The translations under genes were made by a program, and so were the position numbers. The notes beneath the pieces are model-generated. The model saw only the letters and a program-made list of their open reading frames with translations. It made no database searches and was not told the DNA's origin. Shown here piece by piece: positions 19,293 through 29,946 of a DNA stretch of 64,000 nt. Within the stretch, counting starts at the first letter, position 1, and the number at the start of each line of letters is the position of its first letter. Source of the stretch: Bacteroidota bacterium (GTDB lineage: Bacteria > Bacteroidota > Bacteroidia > UBA8524); assembly GCA_016124735.1 (NCBI GenBank), contig WGMZ01000038.1, positions 16,643 to 80,642 of the forward strand, read 5' to 3'.

Positions 19293-19862
19293 ATGCGTGA
19301 CGAAATCTCATTGATAAAAGCCTGCATCAAGCAGAATCGGGCAGCTCAGCAAAAATTGTATGAGTTGTACGCCCCAAAAATGTTAGGGGTTTGTTTCCGG
19401 TATGCCTCATCAAGAGAAGAAGCAGAAGACATGCTTCAGGAAGGTTTTATTCGGGTCTTCTCTAAACTGGATTCATTTCGATTCCAGGGATCCTTCGAAG
19501 GATGGTTACGGCGTATTATCGTCAACACTGCCATCAACATCATCCGCAAATACCAGAATCTGAAATACGAATGCGATATAGATGATGCAGAATATACTCC
19601 CGCAGCTTCGGGGGATGTGATTGCGTCCATGTACAGTAGAGAGGTAATTGACATGGTAAGAGATTTACCAAATGGTTACCGAACCGTTTTAAATCTATAC
19701 GCAATCGAAGGCTACTCGCACAAGGAGATTGCGGAAATGTTAGGAATTAATGAAAGCAGTTCTCGATCTCAGTACACCCGCGCTAAAGCCTTGTTGGCTA
19801 AACGATTGGAGAAGATCGAGTCGTTTGGTTTAACAAATAATGTCAAAGTTTCGCATCCATAG
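19293..19862 (+). CDS. ECF-type RNA polymerase sigma factor
   Basis: YASSREEAEDMLQEGFIRVFSKLDSFRFQGSFEGWLRRIIVNTAINIIRK; region 4 LPNGYRTVLNLYAIEGYSHKEIAEMLGINESSSRSQYTRAKALL. Confidence 0.93.
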   Translation: MRDEISLIKACIKQNRAAQQKLYELYAPKMLGVCFRYASSREEAEDMLQEGFIRVFSKLDSFRFQGSFEGWLRRIIVNTAINIIRKYQNLKYECDIDDAEYTPAASGDVIASMYSREVIDMVRDLPNGYRTVLNLYAIEGYSHKEIAEMLGINESSSRSQYTRAKALLAKRLEKIESFGLTNNVKVSHP

Positions 19863-21093
19863 ATCTTTTGAGGAAGAGTTGGCTAAGAAAGCCAATGAAT
19901 TTTCCATGCAGCCAAGCGCAGGAAGCTGGTCTCGCATTGATCAGGGTGTGCAAGAAACTATCTTCACCAAACGCTTATGGAAGTTTACCGGATTGGGAAG
20001 TGGTTTGGCTCTGGTCATTGCATTCTTCGTTTACAGCACTTATTTCAACAGTGAAGAATCATTACGGGCAGAAGACGATCAAGAGATTACTTCTCTCTTT
20101 ACAAATCCGGTTCCGGCATCTGTCGCTACGCCTGTAAATCCGGTTCCGGCAGAATTAGATAAATCTCAAAACCGGGAAGAACGGTTGAACATTTCTTCAG
20201 ATAAGAACATTAGCCAGTATACAAGGAGCCTGCCCTCTTTTAACAGACCCGAAAAAGTCGTGGAAGAGCATTTGGATCAAGCTAAAACCATTGGAATAGC
20301 TCCGAAGAATTTGAGAATCAATCTTGATAAAAAAGAAGAAAACCTGATTCTGAAAAAACGGGTAAAAACTCCATTGCTTCCAAAAGATGGATGGAACATT
20401 CAGGCTTCGTTTACTCCAGTTTATGCCTACCGTAGTTTAAATGCCAAGATTGATGAAGCCAAGCCACTTGAAAACAAGAAAAACGAACTGGATAAGGGCA
20501 TTACGTCTTTCAATGCCAGTGTAATGGCCCGATACCATTTTACAAACAAATTCTCTGTGGCCTTTGGAGTAACTTATAGCCAATTTGGTGAAGTGATTGG
20601 CATAGGTCCTAAGCGTCAGAATCCGGTTTACGATGCCATGGCTCTTGAATACGGTTATAACCCGAACAACATGCGCACACCCGGAAACGCCAACAGCTAT
20701 ACCAATCGCTACCACTATTTGCAGGTTCCTGTCATGGTTTATATGAAAAATCCTTTGGGAAACTCCCGGTTTAGTTTAAGCAGCGGGCTCGGTATTTCTC
20801 TCGGATATTTATTGTCTCAAAAAAGCATGGTATACGACTACCGTGTAGAGCATTATGTGGAAAACAAGAATTTCCTGAGGAACTACAATGCAATGGCTCA
20901 TGCTCAGGCTCTGCTGGAATATAGTGTCAATACTCGTTGGACTGTCCAAGCCGGTCCTCAGTTAAATTATAGCTTAGTCTCTACCTATCAGAACTATTAC
21001 ACCATCAGTCAACATCAATACAGCGTCGGGATGAGTTTCGGCCTTCAATGGAAGGTATTCCGCTTCGATAAAAGAAGAGGCGTGAAGCTCTGA
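19840..21093 (+). CDS. putative trans-envelope protein: short N-terminal cytosolic segment, one TM helix, linker, C-terminal outer-membrane beta-barrel-like region
   Basis: FEEELAKKANEFSMQPSAGSWSRI + FTGLGSGLALVIAFFVYSTYF + linker + alternating amphipathic strands (FNASVMARYHFTNKFSVAFGVTYSQFGE, YHYLQVPVMVYMK, FSLSSGLGISLGYLL); 23-nt overlap with sigma gene. Confidence 0.75.
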   Translation: MSKFRIHRSFEEELAKKANEFSMQPSAGSWSRIDQGVQETIFTKRLWKFTGLGSGLALVIAFFVYSTYFNSEESLRAEDDQEITSLFTNPVPASVATPVNPVPAELDKSQNREERLNISSDKNISQYTRSLPSFNRPEKVVEEHLDQAKTIGIAPKNLRINLDKKEENLILKKRVKTPLLPKDGWNIQASFTPVYAYRSLNAKIDEAKPLENKKNELDKGITSFNASVMARYHFTNKFSVAFGVTYSQFGEVIGIGPKRQNPVYDAMALEYGYNPNNMRTPGNANSYTNRYHYLQVPVMVYMKNPLGNSRFSLSSGLGISLGYLLSQKSMVYDYRVEHYVENKNFLRNYNAMAHAQALLEYSVNTRWTVQAGPQLNYSLVSTYQNYYTISQHQYSVGMSFGLQWKVFRFDKRRGVKL

Positions 21094-21144
21094 AACTTTT
21101 TATTTTTAATTATACACAAGTCCCGACAGGACCCAATTAATCCC

Positions 21145-21152
21145 TACCTTTG
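21145..21152 (+). promoter_or_regulatory. Bacteroidota -7 box (TACCTTTG) upstream of pyrG
   Basis: Matches TAnnTTTG about 28 nt before the ATG. Confidence 0.5.
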
Positions 21153-21178
21153 CGTCCCGTAGGCGAACAAAGGTCATC

Positions 21179-22798
21179 ATGTCAAAAACCAAGTATGTTT
21201 TCGTTACGGGAGGGGTTACTTCTTCCCTCGGAAAAGGAATTATTTCAGCTTCACTGGCAAAGCTTCTTCAAGCCAGAGGATATCGTGTCACTATTCAGAA
21301 ATTCGATCCCTATATCAATGTGGATCCAGGCACAATGAATCCATACGAGCACGGAGAATGTTACGTAACCGACGATGGAGCCGAAACAGATCTTGACCTC
21401 GGTCACTACGAGCGTTTTCTGGGCATCCGTACCTCGCAGGCGAACAATGTAACAACGGGTAGAATATATCAAACTGTTATTGACCTCGAGCGCCAGGGAC
21501 ATTATCTGGGAAAAACGGTTCAGGTGGTTCCTCACATCACAGATGAGATAAAAAGGAGAATATTATTGCTTGGAGATACCGGCGATTACGATATCGTAAT
21601 TACCGAGTTAGGCGGAACAGTTGGCGACATAGAATCTCTGCCTTTCATTGAGGCCGTTCGTCAAATCATTTGGGAAAAAGAAGAACAAGAATGTGCGGTA
21701 ATTCACCTGACGCTGGTGCCCTACCTCAATGCGGCCAAAGAATTAAAAACTAAGCCTACCCAACACTCTGTTAAAACGATGTTGGAATATGGTGTGCAGC
21801 CGGATGTACTGGTTTGTCGCACCGAACATGCATTGGGGACTGAATTGCGTAAAAAAATTGCTCTTTTCTGTAATATCAAGTCTACTGCGGTGATTGAATC
21901 CATTGACGTAGAAACGATTTATGATGTGCCATTGAAAATGCAAAAGGAAAAGCTCGATAAAGTGGTACTGGCCCATTTGAAGCTTTCTTCGAAAGTAGAT
22001 CCGGATCTCGAAAGTTGGAAAGAATTCCTATGGCGATTGAAAAATCCAAAACAGGAAGTCAATATTGGAATCGTAGGAAAATATGTGGAATTGCCCGATG
22101 CATATAAGTCCATTGCTGAAGCATTCATTCATGCCGGCTCCGAAAATGAAACCAAGGTAAAAGTGCATTATATCCATTCCGAAATGTTGAATGAGGACAA
22201 TGTAGAAGCCAAAATTAAGGGCATGGATGGCATTTTGGTTGCGCCAGGTTTTGGAGAACGAGGGATTGAAGGGAAAATTGCTACCATTAAATATGTTCGT
22301 GAAAACAATATTCCTTTCTTCGGAATTTGTCTGGGGATGCAATGCGCCGTGGTAGAGTTCGCCAGGAATATGGTGAATTTACCCGATGCTGCTTCGACTG
22401 AAATGAATCCGGAGACAAGCAACCCCGTTATTGACATGATGGAAGAACAAAAATCCATCACAAAAAAAGGAGGAACCATGCGTCTGGGTGCCTATCCATG
22501 TCAACTGAGCAAAGGCAGCAAAGCCTATCAGGCCTATGGGAAAACTAAAATCGATGAGCGCCATCGCCATCGTTACGAGTTCAATAACCATTACAAAGAG
22601 GCATTTGAAAATGCAGGGATGAATTGTACGGGTATCAACCCTGAATCGCATTTGGTTGAGATTGTCGAGATTCCTTCACATCCATGGTTCGTTGGAGTTC
22701 AATTCCATCCGGAATACCGTTCTACTGTTGATAACCCTCATCCATTGTTCGTTCGTTTCGTGAAAGCTTCTGCCGAATACGCTGCGAAAAACAATTAA
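21179..22798 (+). CDS. pyrG: CTP synthase
   Basis: [31 protein letters not shown]; GATase motif [18 protein letters not shown]. Confidence 0.97.
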   Translation: MSKTKYVFVTGGVTSSLGKGIISASLAKLLQARGYRVTIQKFDPYINVDPGTMNPYEHGECYVTDDGAETDLDLGHYERFLGIRTSQANNVTTGRIYQTVIDLERQGHYLGKTVQVVPHITDEIKRRILLLGDTGDYDIVITELGGTVGDIESLPFIEAVRQIIWEKEEQECAVIHLTLVPYLNAAKELKTKPTQHSVKTMLEYGVQPDVLVCRTEHALGTELRKKIALFCNIKSTAVIESIDVETIYDVPLKMQKEKLDKVVLAHLKLSSKVDPDLESWKEFLWRLKNPKQEVNIGIVGKYVELPDAYKSIAEAFIHAGSENETKVKVHYIHSEMLNEDNVEAKIKGMDGILVAPGFGERGIEGKIATIKYVRENNIPFFGICLGMQCAVVEFARNMVNLPDAASTEMNPETSNPVIDMMEEQKSITKKGGTMRLGAYPCQLSKGSKAYQAYGKTKIDERHRHRYEFNNHYKEAFENAGMNCTGINPESHLVEIVEIPSHPWFVGVQFHPEYRSTVDNPHPLFVRFVKASAEYAAKNN

Positions 22799-24073
22799 TT
22801 AATCATTCAGACTCTGCATTTCATTTACCCTGTTGGAATCCAGCTTCAACAGGGTAAATAGAAGTATGGTGAATCCTAACAGGCTCGACCCGCCATAACT
22901 GAAAAATGGCAATGGAATGCCTATCACTGGCATTAAGCCTATGGTCATGCCTATATTGATGGTAAAATGAATAAATAAGATGCAAGCGACGCTATAGGCA
23001 TAAATCCGACTGAACTTATTCTTCTGTCGCTCGGCAATGCGCACCAGGCGAATCATCAGAATCACAAACATCAATACCACGCCTCCTGCCCCGATAAAAC
23101 CATATTCCTCCCCAACAGTGCAGTAGATAAAATCTGTAGATTGTTCCGGAACATAGTCGTAACGTGTCTGGGTTCCGTTCAGAAAACCTTGTCCGAATAA
23201 GCCCCCGGATCCAATAGCAATTTTCGACTGCCGAACATTGTAATCATCTCCGCCCTTTCCAAAAAGTACATTTATCCTGGCCCTTTGATGATCCTGCAGC
23301 ACTTCATTGAACACATAGTCGACCGATACAACAACGAGGATAGAAAAAATCAAAGCTCCGATAATAACGATCAAAAACTGACGGTTCTTCCAGGTAAAAA
23401 TGCTCAACAATGCCGCAATACCGCACAAGATATAGATGATTAATATTTTGTCTACCAGAAGTGCCAGAATAAACAAGATGGCCACATGAAATCCCAATGC
23501 TATGATCCAACTTGGCAATCCCTCCCTGTACAATACCAGAAAAAATGCCAGAAACACCAAAGCCGAGCCTGTATCGTTTTGAAGGAGAACCAACAACATG
23601 GGTAATCCAATGATTCCAAAGGATATTAGTTTGACGCGCAGTTCCTTAAAATTGACGCCGTATCTGCTCAGGTATTTTGCCAGGGTTAATGCAGTGGCAT
23701 ACTTTGCCAACTCTACCGGTTGAAATTTAAAACCACCGATAGCAAACCAGGATTTTGCACCTTTTGTTTCTGCCCCGATAAATATTACGACAATGCAAAG
23801 GAAAATTGCCATTCCATAGAAACCATAAGCGAATGCTGAATAAAACTTGGCATCAATAATCAGTATGGCAATTCCTATCACCAGGCTGAGTCCAATAAAC
23901 ATCATCTGACGTCCATAGCTCTGGCTTAAATCAAACATACTAGCATTGCTTGGGTTGAATACCGCAGAATAAATGGCCATCCAGCCAAATAGTACCATGG
24001 CCAGGTATTGCAGAATGGTTAACCAGTCCAATCCGCCAGTTTCAAAGGATTCCTTAGTGCGATACCGGCTCAT
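22799..24073 (-). CDS. rodA: rod shape-determining protein RodA (SEDS family)
   Basis: FQPVELAKYATALTLAKYLS, LLQNDTGSALVFLAFF, GFIGAGGVVLMF, GIPLPFFSYGGSSLLGF. Confidence 0.95.
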   Translation of the reverse strand: MSRYRTKESFETGGLDWLTILQYLAMVLFGWMAIYSAVFNPSNASMFDLSQSYGRQMMFIGLSLVIGIAILIIDAKFYSAFAYGFYGMAIFLCIVVIFIGAETKGAKSWFAIGGFKFQPVELAKYATALTLAKYLSRYGVNFKELRVKLISFGIIGLPMLLVLLQNDTGSALVFLAFFLVLYREGLPSWIIALGFHVAILFILALLVDKILIIYILCGIAALLSIFTWKNRQFLIVIIGALIFSILVVVSVDYVFNEVLQDHQRARINVLFGKGGDDYNVRQSKIAIGSGGLFGQGFLNGTQTRYDYVPEQSTDFIYCTVGEEYGFIGAGGVVLMFVILMIRLVRIAERQKNKFSRIYAYSVACILFIHFTINIGMTIGLMPVIGIPLPFFSYGGSSLLGFTILLFTLLKLDSNRVNEMQSLND

Positions 24074-25898
24074 TTGTCGTTTTCTGGTGTACTAAATCTG
24101 CATTAAGCATTCGGTCTTCCAAATACTTTCTTTTGATCTGCTCTCTTTCCGGGAACAGATACCTTTCTATCATTAAACTGGCAATAGGGGCTGCCCATTG
24201 AGAGCCATAGCCTGAATTTTCTACTACCACGGCAATGGCGATTTTGGGGTTCTCTTTGGGGGCAAAGGCAAAGAAAATAGAATGGTCTTTTCCATGAGGG
24301 TTCTGAGCCGTACCGGTTTTACCACATACTTCAACGCTGTCTATTTGAGCCACCCGCGCCGTTCCACTTTTCACTACATCTGCCATACCTTCAATCACAA
24401 TTGGAAAATATTTCGGATCTACTGAACAATTATGGCTTTCAAAACGAGGGCCTGTCTTTCCCAAAGAGTCAACATATTTCAATACATGAGGCGTGATATA
24501 ATATCCTCTGTTGGCTATGATTGCCATTACATTGGCCATTTGAAGTGGTGTTACACCCAATTCTCCCTGACCAATAGCCAGAGAGATGATGGTTGAGCCT
24601 TTCCATCCTCCCTTTCCATAAATCCTGTTGTAGTAATCCGATTTTTTCAGAATCCCTTTGGCTTCGCCGTACAGATCGATTCCTAACTTAGTTCCAATGC
24701 CAAATGATTGCAGGTGTTTGTACCAGTTGTTATAACTCTCTTCGAACGTGCTGAACTTTCTTTGATCCACTATGCTGCGAAAAACATAGCAGAAATATGG
24801 GTTACAGGAATGCATCAAGGCTCCCCGCAATTCCAAGGGTGACGGATGTCCGTGGCTGCATTTCACAGTATGTCCTCCTACCCGGTAGCCACCTCCGCAA
24901 GGATATCTGGTGCCGGGATGCAACACCCCTTCTTGCTGAGCTATTAATGAACTTATCGCTTTGAAAATAGAACCAGGAGGATAGGGTGCATTCAAGGGCC
25001 TGTTGAACATGGGCTTCAGCGGATCATGCATCAATTCAACAAAATTATTTCCGCGCTCCCTGCCAATAAGCAGGTTTGGATCATAAGATGGTGAAGAAAT
25101 CAGAGCGAGTATTTCTCCCGTGGCCGGCTCGATAGCCACCACACTTCCAATTTTTCCACCCATTAGTGCCTCACCGTAATGCTGCAAATCAGCGTCCAGA
25201 GTCGTATAGATGCTGGAACCGGTAATGGCGGCCGTGTCATATGCTCCATCGAAATATGGACCCACTGTTCGGTTTCTTACATCGACTATGATGTTTTTCA
25301 CTCCTTTGGTGCCTCGCAACAATTCTTCGTAGCTTCTTTCAATCCCGGAAATCCCCGTGTATTCACCTTGCCGGTAATACCCATTTGAGTTGGCGATGAT
25401 TTGGTCGTTTACCTCTCCAATGCTTCCAAGAATATGTGCTGCACTTTTCGTCTTATACCTTCGGTCCGTTCGAACCTCCACATAAAAGCCAGAAAATTCA
25501 AACAGATGTTCCTGAAATCGCGAATAAGTCAGGGCCGAGATTTGTTTTTCGAATACGGAGCTTCTGTAAGGATTGACCTTACAGGCTTCCATCTTCCGGT
25601 TAAAGGATTCTTTGTCAATCTTTAAAAGACGACAGAACTCAGCAGTATCCAGGTCTTTTACCTGCCGGGGTACAACCATTAAATCGAAGGTGGCATCGTT
25701 GTATACCAGCAATTTCCCGCTCCGGTCGTATATCAATCCCCGGGGAGGAAACTGAACAACCTTTTTCAGAAAGTTATCCTTAGACAGGCTTTTGTATCGA
25801 TCGTCCAATACCTGTATCGAAAACAGCCTTCCGATAAAGGCCACTCCGACCAACGAAAAAAGTATATAATAAAACCACTGTCTCTTTCTGTTTCCCAT
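24054..25898 (-). CDS. mrdA: penicillin-binding protein 2
   Basis: PPRGLIYDRSGKLL, YPPGSIFKAISSL (SxxK), SCN motif, VCGKTGTAQNP (KTG); overlaps rodA. Confidence 0.95.
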   Translation of the reverse strand: MGNRKRQWFYYILFSLVGVAFIGRLFSIQVLDDRYKSLSKDNFLKKVVQFPPRGLIYDRSGKLLVYNDATFDLMVVPRQVKDLDTAEFCRLLKIDKESFNRKMEACKVNPYRSSVFEKQISALTYSRFQEHLFEFSGFYVEVRTDRRYKTKSAAHILGSIGEVNDQIIANSNGYYRQGEYTGISGIERSYEELLRGTKGVKNIIVDVRNRTVGPYFDGAYDTAAITGSSIYTTLDADLQHYGEALMGGKIGSVVAIEPATGEILALISSPSYDPNLLIGRERGNNFVELMHDPLKPMFNRPLNAPYPPGSIFKAISSLIAQQEGVLHPGTRYPCGGGYRVGGHTVKCSHGHPSPLELRGALMHSCNPYFCYVFRSIVDQRKFSTFEESYNNWYKHLQSFGIGTKLGIDLYGEAKGILKKSDYYNRIYGKGGWKGSTIISLAIGQGELGVTPLQMANVMAIIANRGYYITPHVLKYVDSLGKTGPRFESHNCSVDPKYFPIVIEGMADVVKSGTARVAQIDSVEVCGKTGTAQNPHGKDHSIFFAFAPKENPKIAIAVVVENSGYGSQWAAPIASLMIERYLFPEREQIKRKYLEDRMLNADLVHQKTTNEPVSH

Positions 25899-26422
25899 TA
25901 TTCCCCCTTCCTCGTCCGGTAAAACAAAAGTTGGAACAACAAAATTAAGCTAAGTGAGACAGCTCCGCTCAAAACAGCAGATAAGATATTTTGAATTATG
26001 TAGCGAAAACTGAAACTTTCAATGAATGCATAAAGCAAATGATAACTCAGGCACATAATGGCTGCATAGAGAATAAACCATCGATATCCCATGGTAATAA
26101 GTCCCGGCTCTACCCCTGATTCAATCACGTCTATATGAGCAAAAGCCCGGATATAATAAATCCGCACAAAAGACATTGTCAATAATGCGGTGCTATTAAA
26201 GCCCGCTGAATTATTAAACATGTCGAGCATCAATCCTCCCAAAAACGCTATCAGCATTGTTGGGAACGGCTTCATGTTGATTGGCAGGGTTATGAAAAAC
26301 AGAATCAGAATATTTGGCTGAATCAAAGTGTCAATATTCAATTTGCCAATCACGAATACCTGAAGCAACAAGAGGAATAAGAATCGAAAGATATACCTGA
26401 TAATACTAAGGAGCATTTTCAT
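25898..26422 (-). CDS. mreD: rod shape-determining protein MreD
   Basis: Small polytopic protein between mreC and mrdA; LIAFLGGLMLDMFNNSAGFNSTALL. Confidence 0.88.
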   Translation of the reverse strand: MKMLLSIIRYIFRFLFLLLLQVFVIGKLNIDTLIQPNILILFFITLPINMKPFPTMLIAFLGGLMLDMFNNSAGFNSTALLTMSFVRIYYIRAFAHIDVIESGVEPGLITMGYRWFILYAAIMCLSYHLLYAFIESFSFRYIIQNILSAVLSGAVSLSLILLFQLLFYRTRKGE

Positions 26423-27251
26423 CCTCCTTTCTTGTATCCTCTTCCAATCCTAATATTTCATCTTTCATGAGATTTTGGACGATATAAACAGACCTCAATT
26501 GAGTAAAATCTGTCGCCAGTGAAAGTTCAATATCATAGAAATTATTGCCGGGTTCCAGATGGATACTCTCAATGGTTCCGATAGGAATATTTTCGGGGTA
26601 ATATTCGGTATATCCGGAAGTGTATACTTTCTGACCCACATTCACGGGAACAAACTGGTTCACCGTAGTCAGTTGGGCCCGTTTAAAGGATTCACCATTC
26701 CACATCACCGTTCCAAAATAGATTGAGGTATCAATCTTTGGAGATATTTTGGTATTTCTGTTCAAGAGGCTCATTACTGTACAGAAATGATCCGAAACTT
26801 CTACTACCACTCCTACCACCCCTGAATCGCAAATTACTCCCTGATCCTTTCGCACACCATGCCGCGAGCCGCGATTGAGCGTAATATAATTGTATTTTTT
26901 ATCGACCGAATTGTTTATTACCTGCGCATCAATGTACTGGTATTGTTGCTTGTAAATGGAATCATCCACCTGTACGGCAGAAATCGTATCCACATAATAC
27001 GAATCGCGCATCCGGTTTTTAAGCATGGCATTTTCGGCGAGCAAGGCTTCATTTTCATCTTTTAGATGGAAATAATCTCTGATTCCGCTCACAAGGGTGA
27101 AAAGTTCCCCGGAAATATTGTTCGCCGAATTAATGAATGCAGAACGCTGATAGCGGTTATTGCTTATGAGAATAAAAACCGAGAAAGCAAAAAATAACAG
27201 GAATACAAAAAAGACATAGTAACGCTGAATGAAAATAATTAGGTTACGCAT
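26406..27251 (-). CDS. mreC: rod shape-determining protein MreC
   Basis: ISGELFTLVSGIRDYFHLKDENEALLAENAMLKNR; YITLNRGSRHGVRKDQGVICDSGVVGVV. Confidence 0.94.
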   Translation of the reverse strand: MRNLIIFIQRYYVFFVFLLFFAFSVFILISNNRYQRSAFINSANNISGELFTLVSGIRDYFHLKDENEALLAENAMLKNRMRDSYYVDTISAVQVDDSIYKQQYQYIDAQVINNSVDKKYNYITLNRGSRHGVRKDQGVICDSGVVGVVVEVSDHFCTVMSLLNRNTKISPKIDTSIYFGTVMWNGESFKRAQLTTVNQFVPVNVGQKVYTSGYTEYYPENIPIGTIESIHLEPGNNFYDIELSLATDFTQLRSVYIVQNLMKDEILGLEEDTRKEDENAP

Positions 27252-27262
27252 GTGCTTCTAAA

Positions 27263-28285
27263 TCATGTCATGAGGAATTTGAAATTATGGATGTTTTTCA
27301 ACGCAATACCTGTACCACGCACTACTGCTCTAAGGGGATCATCGGCCACATAAACCGGCAACTTTGTTTTGGCTGAAATTCGTTTATCCAATCCTCTCAG
27401 CAAAGCTCCACCCCCAGTCAGATACAGACCTGTTTGATAAATATCAGCAGATAATTCGGGAGGCGTCAATTCCAATGCACGCAGGATGGCTTCTTCTATT
27501 TTAGAGATGGATTTATCCAGAGCCAATGCAATTTCTGAATAGGAAACTGTAATTTGTTTCGGAATTCCTGTCATGAGATCGCGACCGTTTACTGCATAAT
27601 CTTCCGGAGGATTATCCAAATCAGGCAAGGCCGCTCCCACTTCAATCTTGATTCTTTCAGCCGAACGCTCGCCAATCAACAGGTTGTGTTGACGACGCAT
27701 GTATTCCAGAATATCCAGGGTAAATTCATCCCCAGCCACACGAATGGATTCATCGCAAACAATACCGCCCAGGGCTATAACTGCAATTTCCGTTGTACCG
27801 CCGCCTATGTCGATGATCATGTTACCCATCGGTTCACTTACATCGATACCGATACCGATAGCTGCCGCCATCGGCTCGTGGATAAGGTATACTTCTTTGG
27901 AACCTGCACGCTCTGCCGAATCGCGAACGGCACGTTTTTCTACTTCTGTAATTCCGGATGGGATACAAATTACCATCCGAAGCTGCGGGGAAAATAGTCG
28001 TTTACCGGGATTGATCATGCGGATCATTCCACGAATCATCTGCTCTGCTGCGTTAAAATCAGCAATTACACCATCTTTAAGCGGACGAATGGTTTTGATG
28101 TCTTCATGCACTTTCCCGTGCATTTGCATGGCCTGATGACCAATAGCAATAACCTGATTGGTGGTTCTGTTAATCGCAATGATGGACGGCTGATCCACTA
28201 CTACTTTGTCTTTATGAATGATTAACGTGTTGGCGGTTCCCAAATCTATCGCCAACTCCTGCACCAAAAAATTGAACATTCCCAT
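27263..28285 (-). CDS. mreB: rod shape-determining protein MreB
   Basis: FLVQELAIDLGTANTLIIHKDKVVVDQPSIIAI; MIIDIGGGTTEIAVIALGGIV. Confidence 0.97.
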   Translation of the reverse strand: MGMFNFLVQELAIDLGTANTLIIHKDKVVVDQPSIIAINRTTNQVIAIGHQAMQMHGKVHEDIKTIRPLKDGVIADFNAAEQMIRGMIRMINPGKRLFSPQLRMVICIPSGITEVEKRAVRDSAERAGSKEVYLIHEPMAAAIGIGIDVSEPMGNMIIDIGGGTTEIAVIALGGIVCDESIRVAGDEFTLDILEYMRRQHNLLIGERSAERIKIEVGAALPDLDNPPEDYAVNGRDLMTGIPKQITVSYSEIALALDKSISKIEEAILRALELTPPELSADIYQTGLYLTGGGALLRGLDKRISAKTKLPVYVADDPLRAVVRGTGIALKNIHNFKFLMT

Positions 28286-28334
28286 TATCCGTTCCCCAGT
28301 AAAATGAAGGTCTACCTATATTTCCCGCAAAATA

Positions 28335-28417
28335 CCAATAGTTTACAATCTAATTCCACTGCCCGTGGATTTTTTTTCACGATTTAAAAGGAAATCCCCA
28401 TGGATGTAAACTACTGG
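28335..28417. other. long imperfect inverted repeat in purH-mreB intergenic region
   Basis: Outer arms CCAATAGTTTACA (28335-28347) / TGTAAACTACTGG (28405-28417), inner GGATTT...AAATCC and CCAC...GTGG. Confidence 0.45.
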
Positions 28418-28443
28418 GTAGGCCAAAACCGACCACTGAAAGT

Positions 28444-29946
28444 TTAGTGGCGGAAATGACGCTGACCAGTCAGCACCATAACCAATTCATTTTTAACACA
28501 ATAATCGATCGAATCCTGATCGCGAATTGAACCTCCCGGTTGGATGAAGGCAACGATTCCTGCCTCATCTCCGAGTTTCACGCAATCGTCAAAAGGAAAG
28601 AATGCATCCGATGCCATCACGGCACCTTTAAGGTCAAATTCAAATTGCTTCGCCTTATCAACCGCATGGCGCAATGCATCGATCCGACTGGTTTGTCCAC
28701 AGCCTTTTCCCACCAATTGTTTGTTTTTAATCAATGCAATCGCATTTGATTTCAAGTGTTTGCAAACAATATTGGCGAATTCAAGATCGCTTCTTTCTGC
28801 CTTCGATGAGGTACGTGCACCCACTTCTTTCCAATCCTGATAATTACCCACATCGCTGCGCTGTATCAGGGTACCATTGAGCATGGAACGGTATTGCATC
28901 CCGGGTTCCAGATTCTTTTTCTGAAGAAGAATGATACGGTTTTTTTTGCTTTTCAATAGTTGCAAAGCTTCCTCTTCGTATGATGGAGCAATCAAAACTT
29001 CGAAAAAGATTTCGTTGATTGCATTCGCGGTAGCCACATCAACTTTTTCATTGGTTATCAGAACTCCTCCGAATGCAGACTCCGGATCTCCGGCCAATGC
29101 CGCATCCCAGCTATCTTTTACCGTAGCTCTTTGTGCTATTCCACAAACATTGGTATGCTTGAAAATAGCAAAAGTGGTGGTAGAAAATTCGGCAATGAGT
29201 TGCAGCGCTGCATCCACATCTACCAGGTTGTTATAAGACAATTCTTTGCCGTTTAACTGGTCGAACAACTCGCTGAGATCGCCGAAATAGCCAGAATCCT
29301 GATGCGGATTTTCTCCGTAACGCAGACTTCTCTTGTTGCGAAGTGGACGGAACACATCCCCATTAAAATAATTGTTGATGGCGATGTCGTAATTCATCAC
29401 AACCTCAAACGCTTTGGCAGCAAATTCTTTGCGCTGCTCCAAATACGTCATTCCTTTTTGCTCCTTCAACAAAGCGAGTAGAGCGGGGTAATCATTTTTA
29501 TCAGCCAACACGAGCAAATCCCGGAAATTCTTCGCCGCAGCGCGAATCATGGATGGACCGCCAATATCAATCTTTTCAATAATCGCAGCCTCTTCAGACG
29601 TGTTTGCCAACGTTTCTTCAAAGGGATAGAGGTCCACAATAACCAAATCCAATTCCGGAATTTCGTACTGCTTCATCTCCTGCAAATCACTCTCCACATA
29701 ACGACGACCTAGAATACCTCCAAATACGGATGGATGAAGTGTTTTAACACGTCCACCCAAAATAGATGGGTAACCCGTCACCGATTCCACCGCAATGCAG
29801 GGTATGTTCAAATTCTCCAAATAGGTTTGCGTTCCCCCGGTAGAATAAATGCTTACTCCCTGGGCATGCAGTTCCTTTGCAATTTCATCCAGTCCGTCTT
29901 TGTAAAAGACAGATATAAGTGCTGATCCAATCCGTTTTTCGTTCAT
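28444..29946 (-). CDS. purH: bifunctional AICAR formyltransferase/IMP cyclohydrolase
   Basis: [50 protein letters not shown]; start refined from 29973. Confidence 0.96.
   Translation of the reverse strand: MNEKRIGSALISVFYKDGLDEIAKELHAQGVSIYSTGGTQTYLENLNIPCIAVESVTGYPSILGGRVKTLHPSVFGGILGRRYVESDLQEMKQYEIPELDLVIVDLYPFEETLANTSEEAAIIEKIDIGGPSMIRAAAKNFRDLLVLADKNDYPALLALLKEQKGMTYLEQRKEFAAKAFEVVMNYDIAINNYFNGDVFRPLRNKRSLRYGENPHQDSGYFGDLSELFDQLNGKELSYNNLVDVDAALQLIAEFSTTTFAIFKHTNVCGIAQRATVKDSWDAALAGDPESAFGGVLITNEKVDVATANAINEIFFEVLIAPSYEEEALQLLKSKKNRIILLQKKNLEPGMQYRSMLNGTLIQRSDVGNYQDWKEVGARTSSKAERSDLEFANIVCKHLKSNAIALIKNKQLVGKGCGQTSRIDALRHAVDKAKQFEFDLKGAVMASDAFFPFDDCVKLGDEAGIVAFIQPGGSIRDQDSIDYCVKNELVMVLTGQRHFRH

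Noticed and set aside
27554-28136. Long plus-strand ORFs (147 and 145 aa) opposite mreB
   Set aside because: Shadow frames of a strongly conserved gene.
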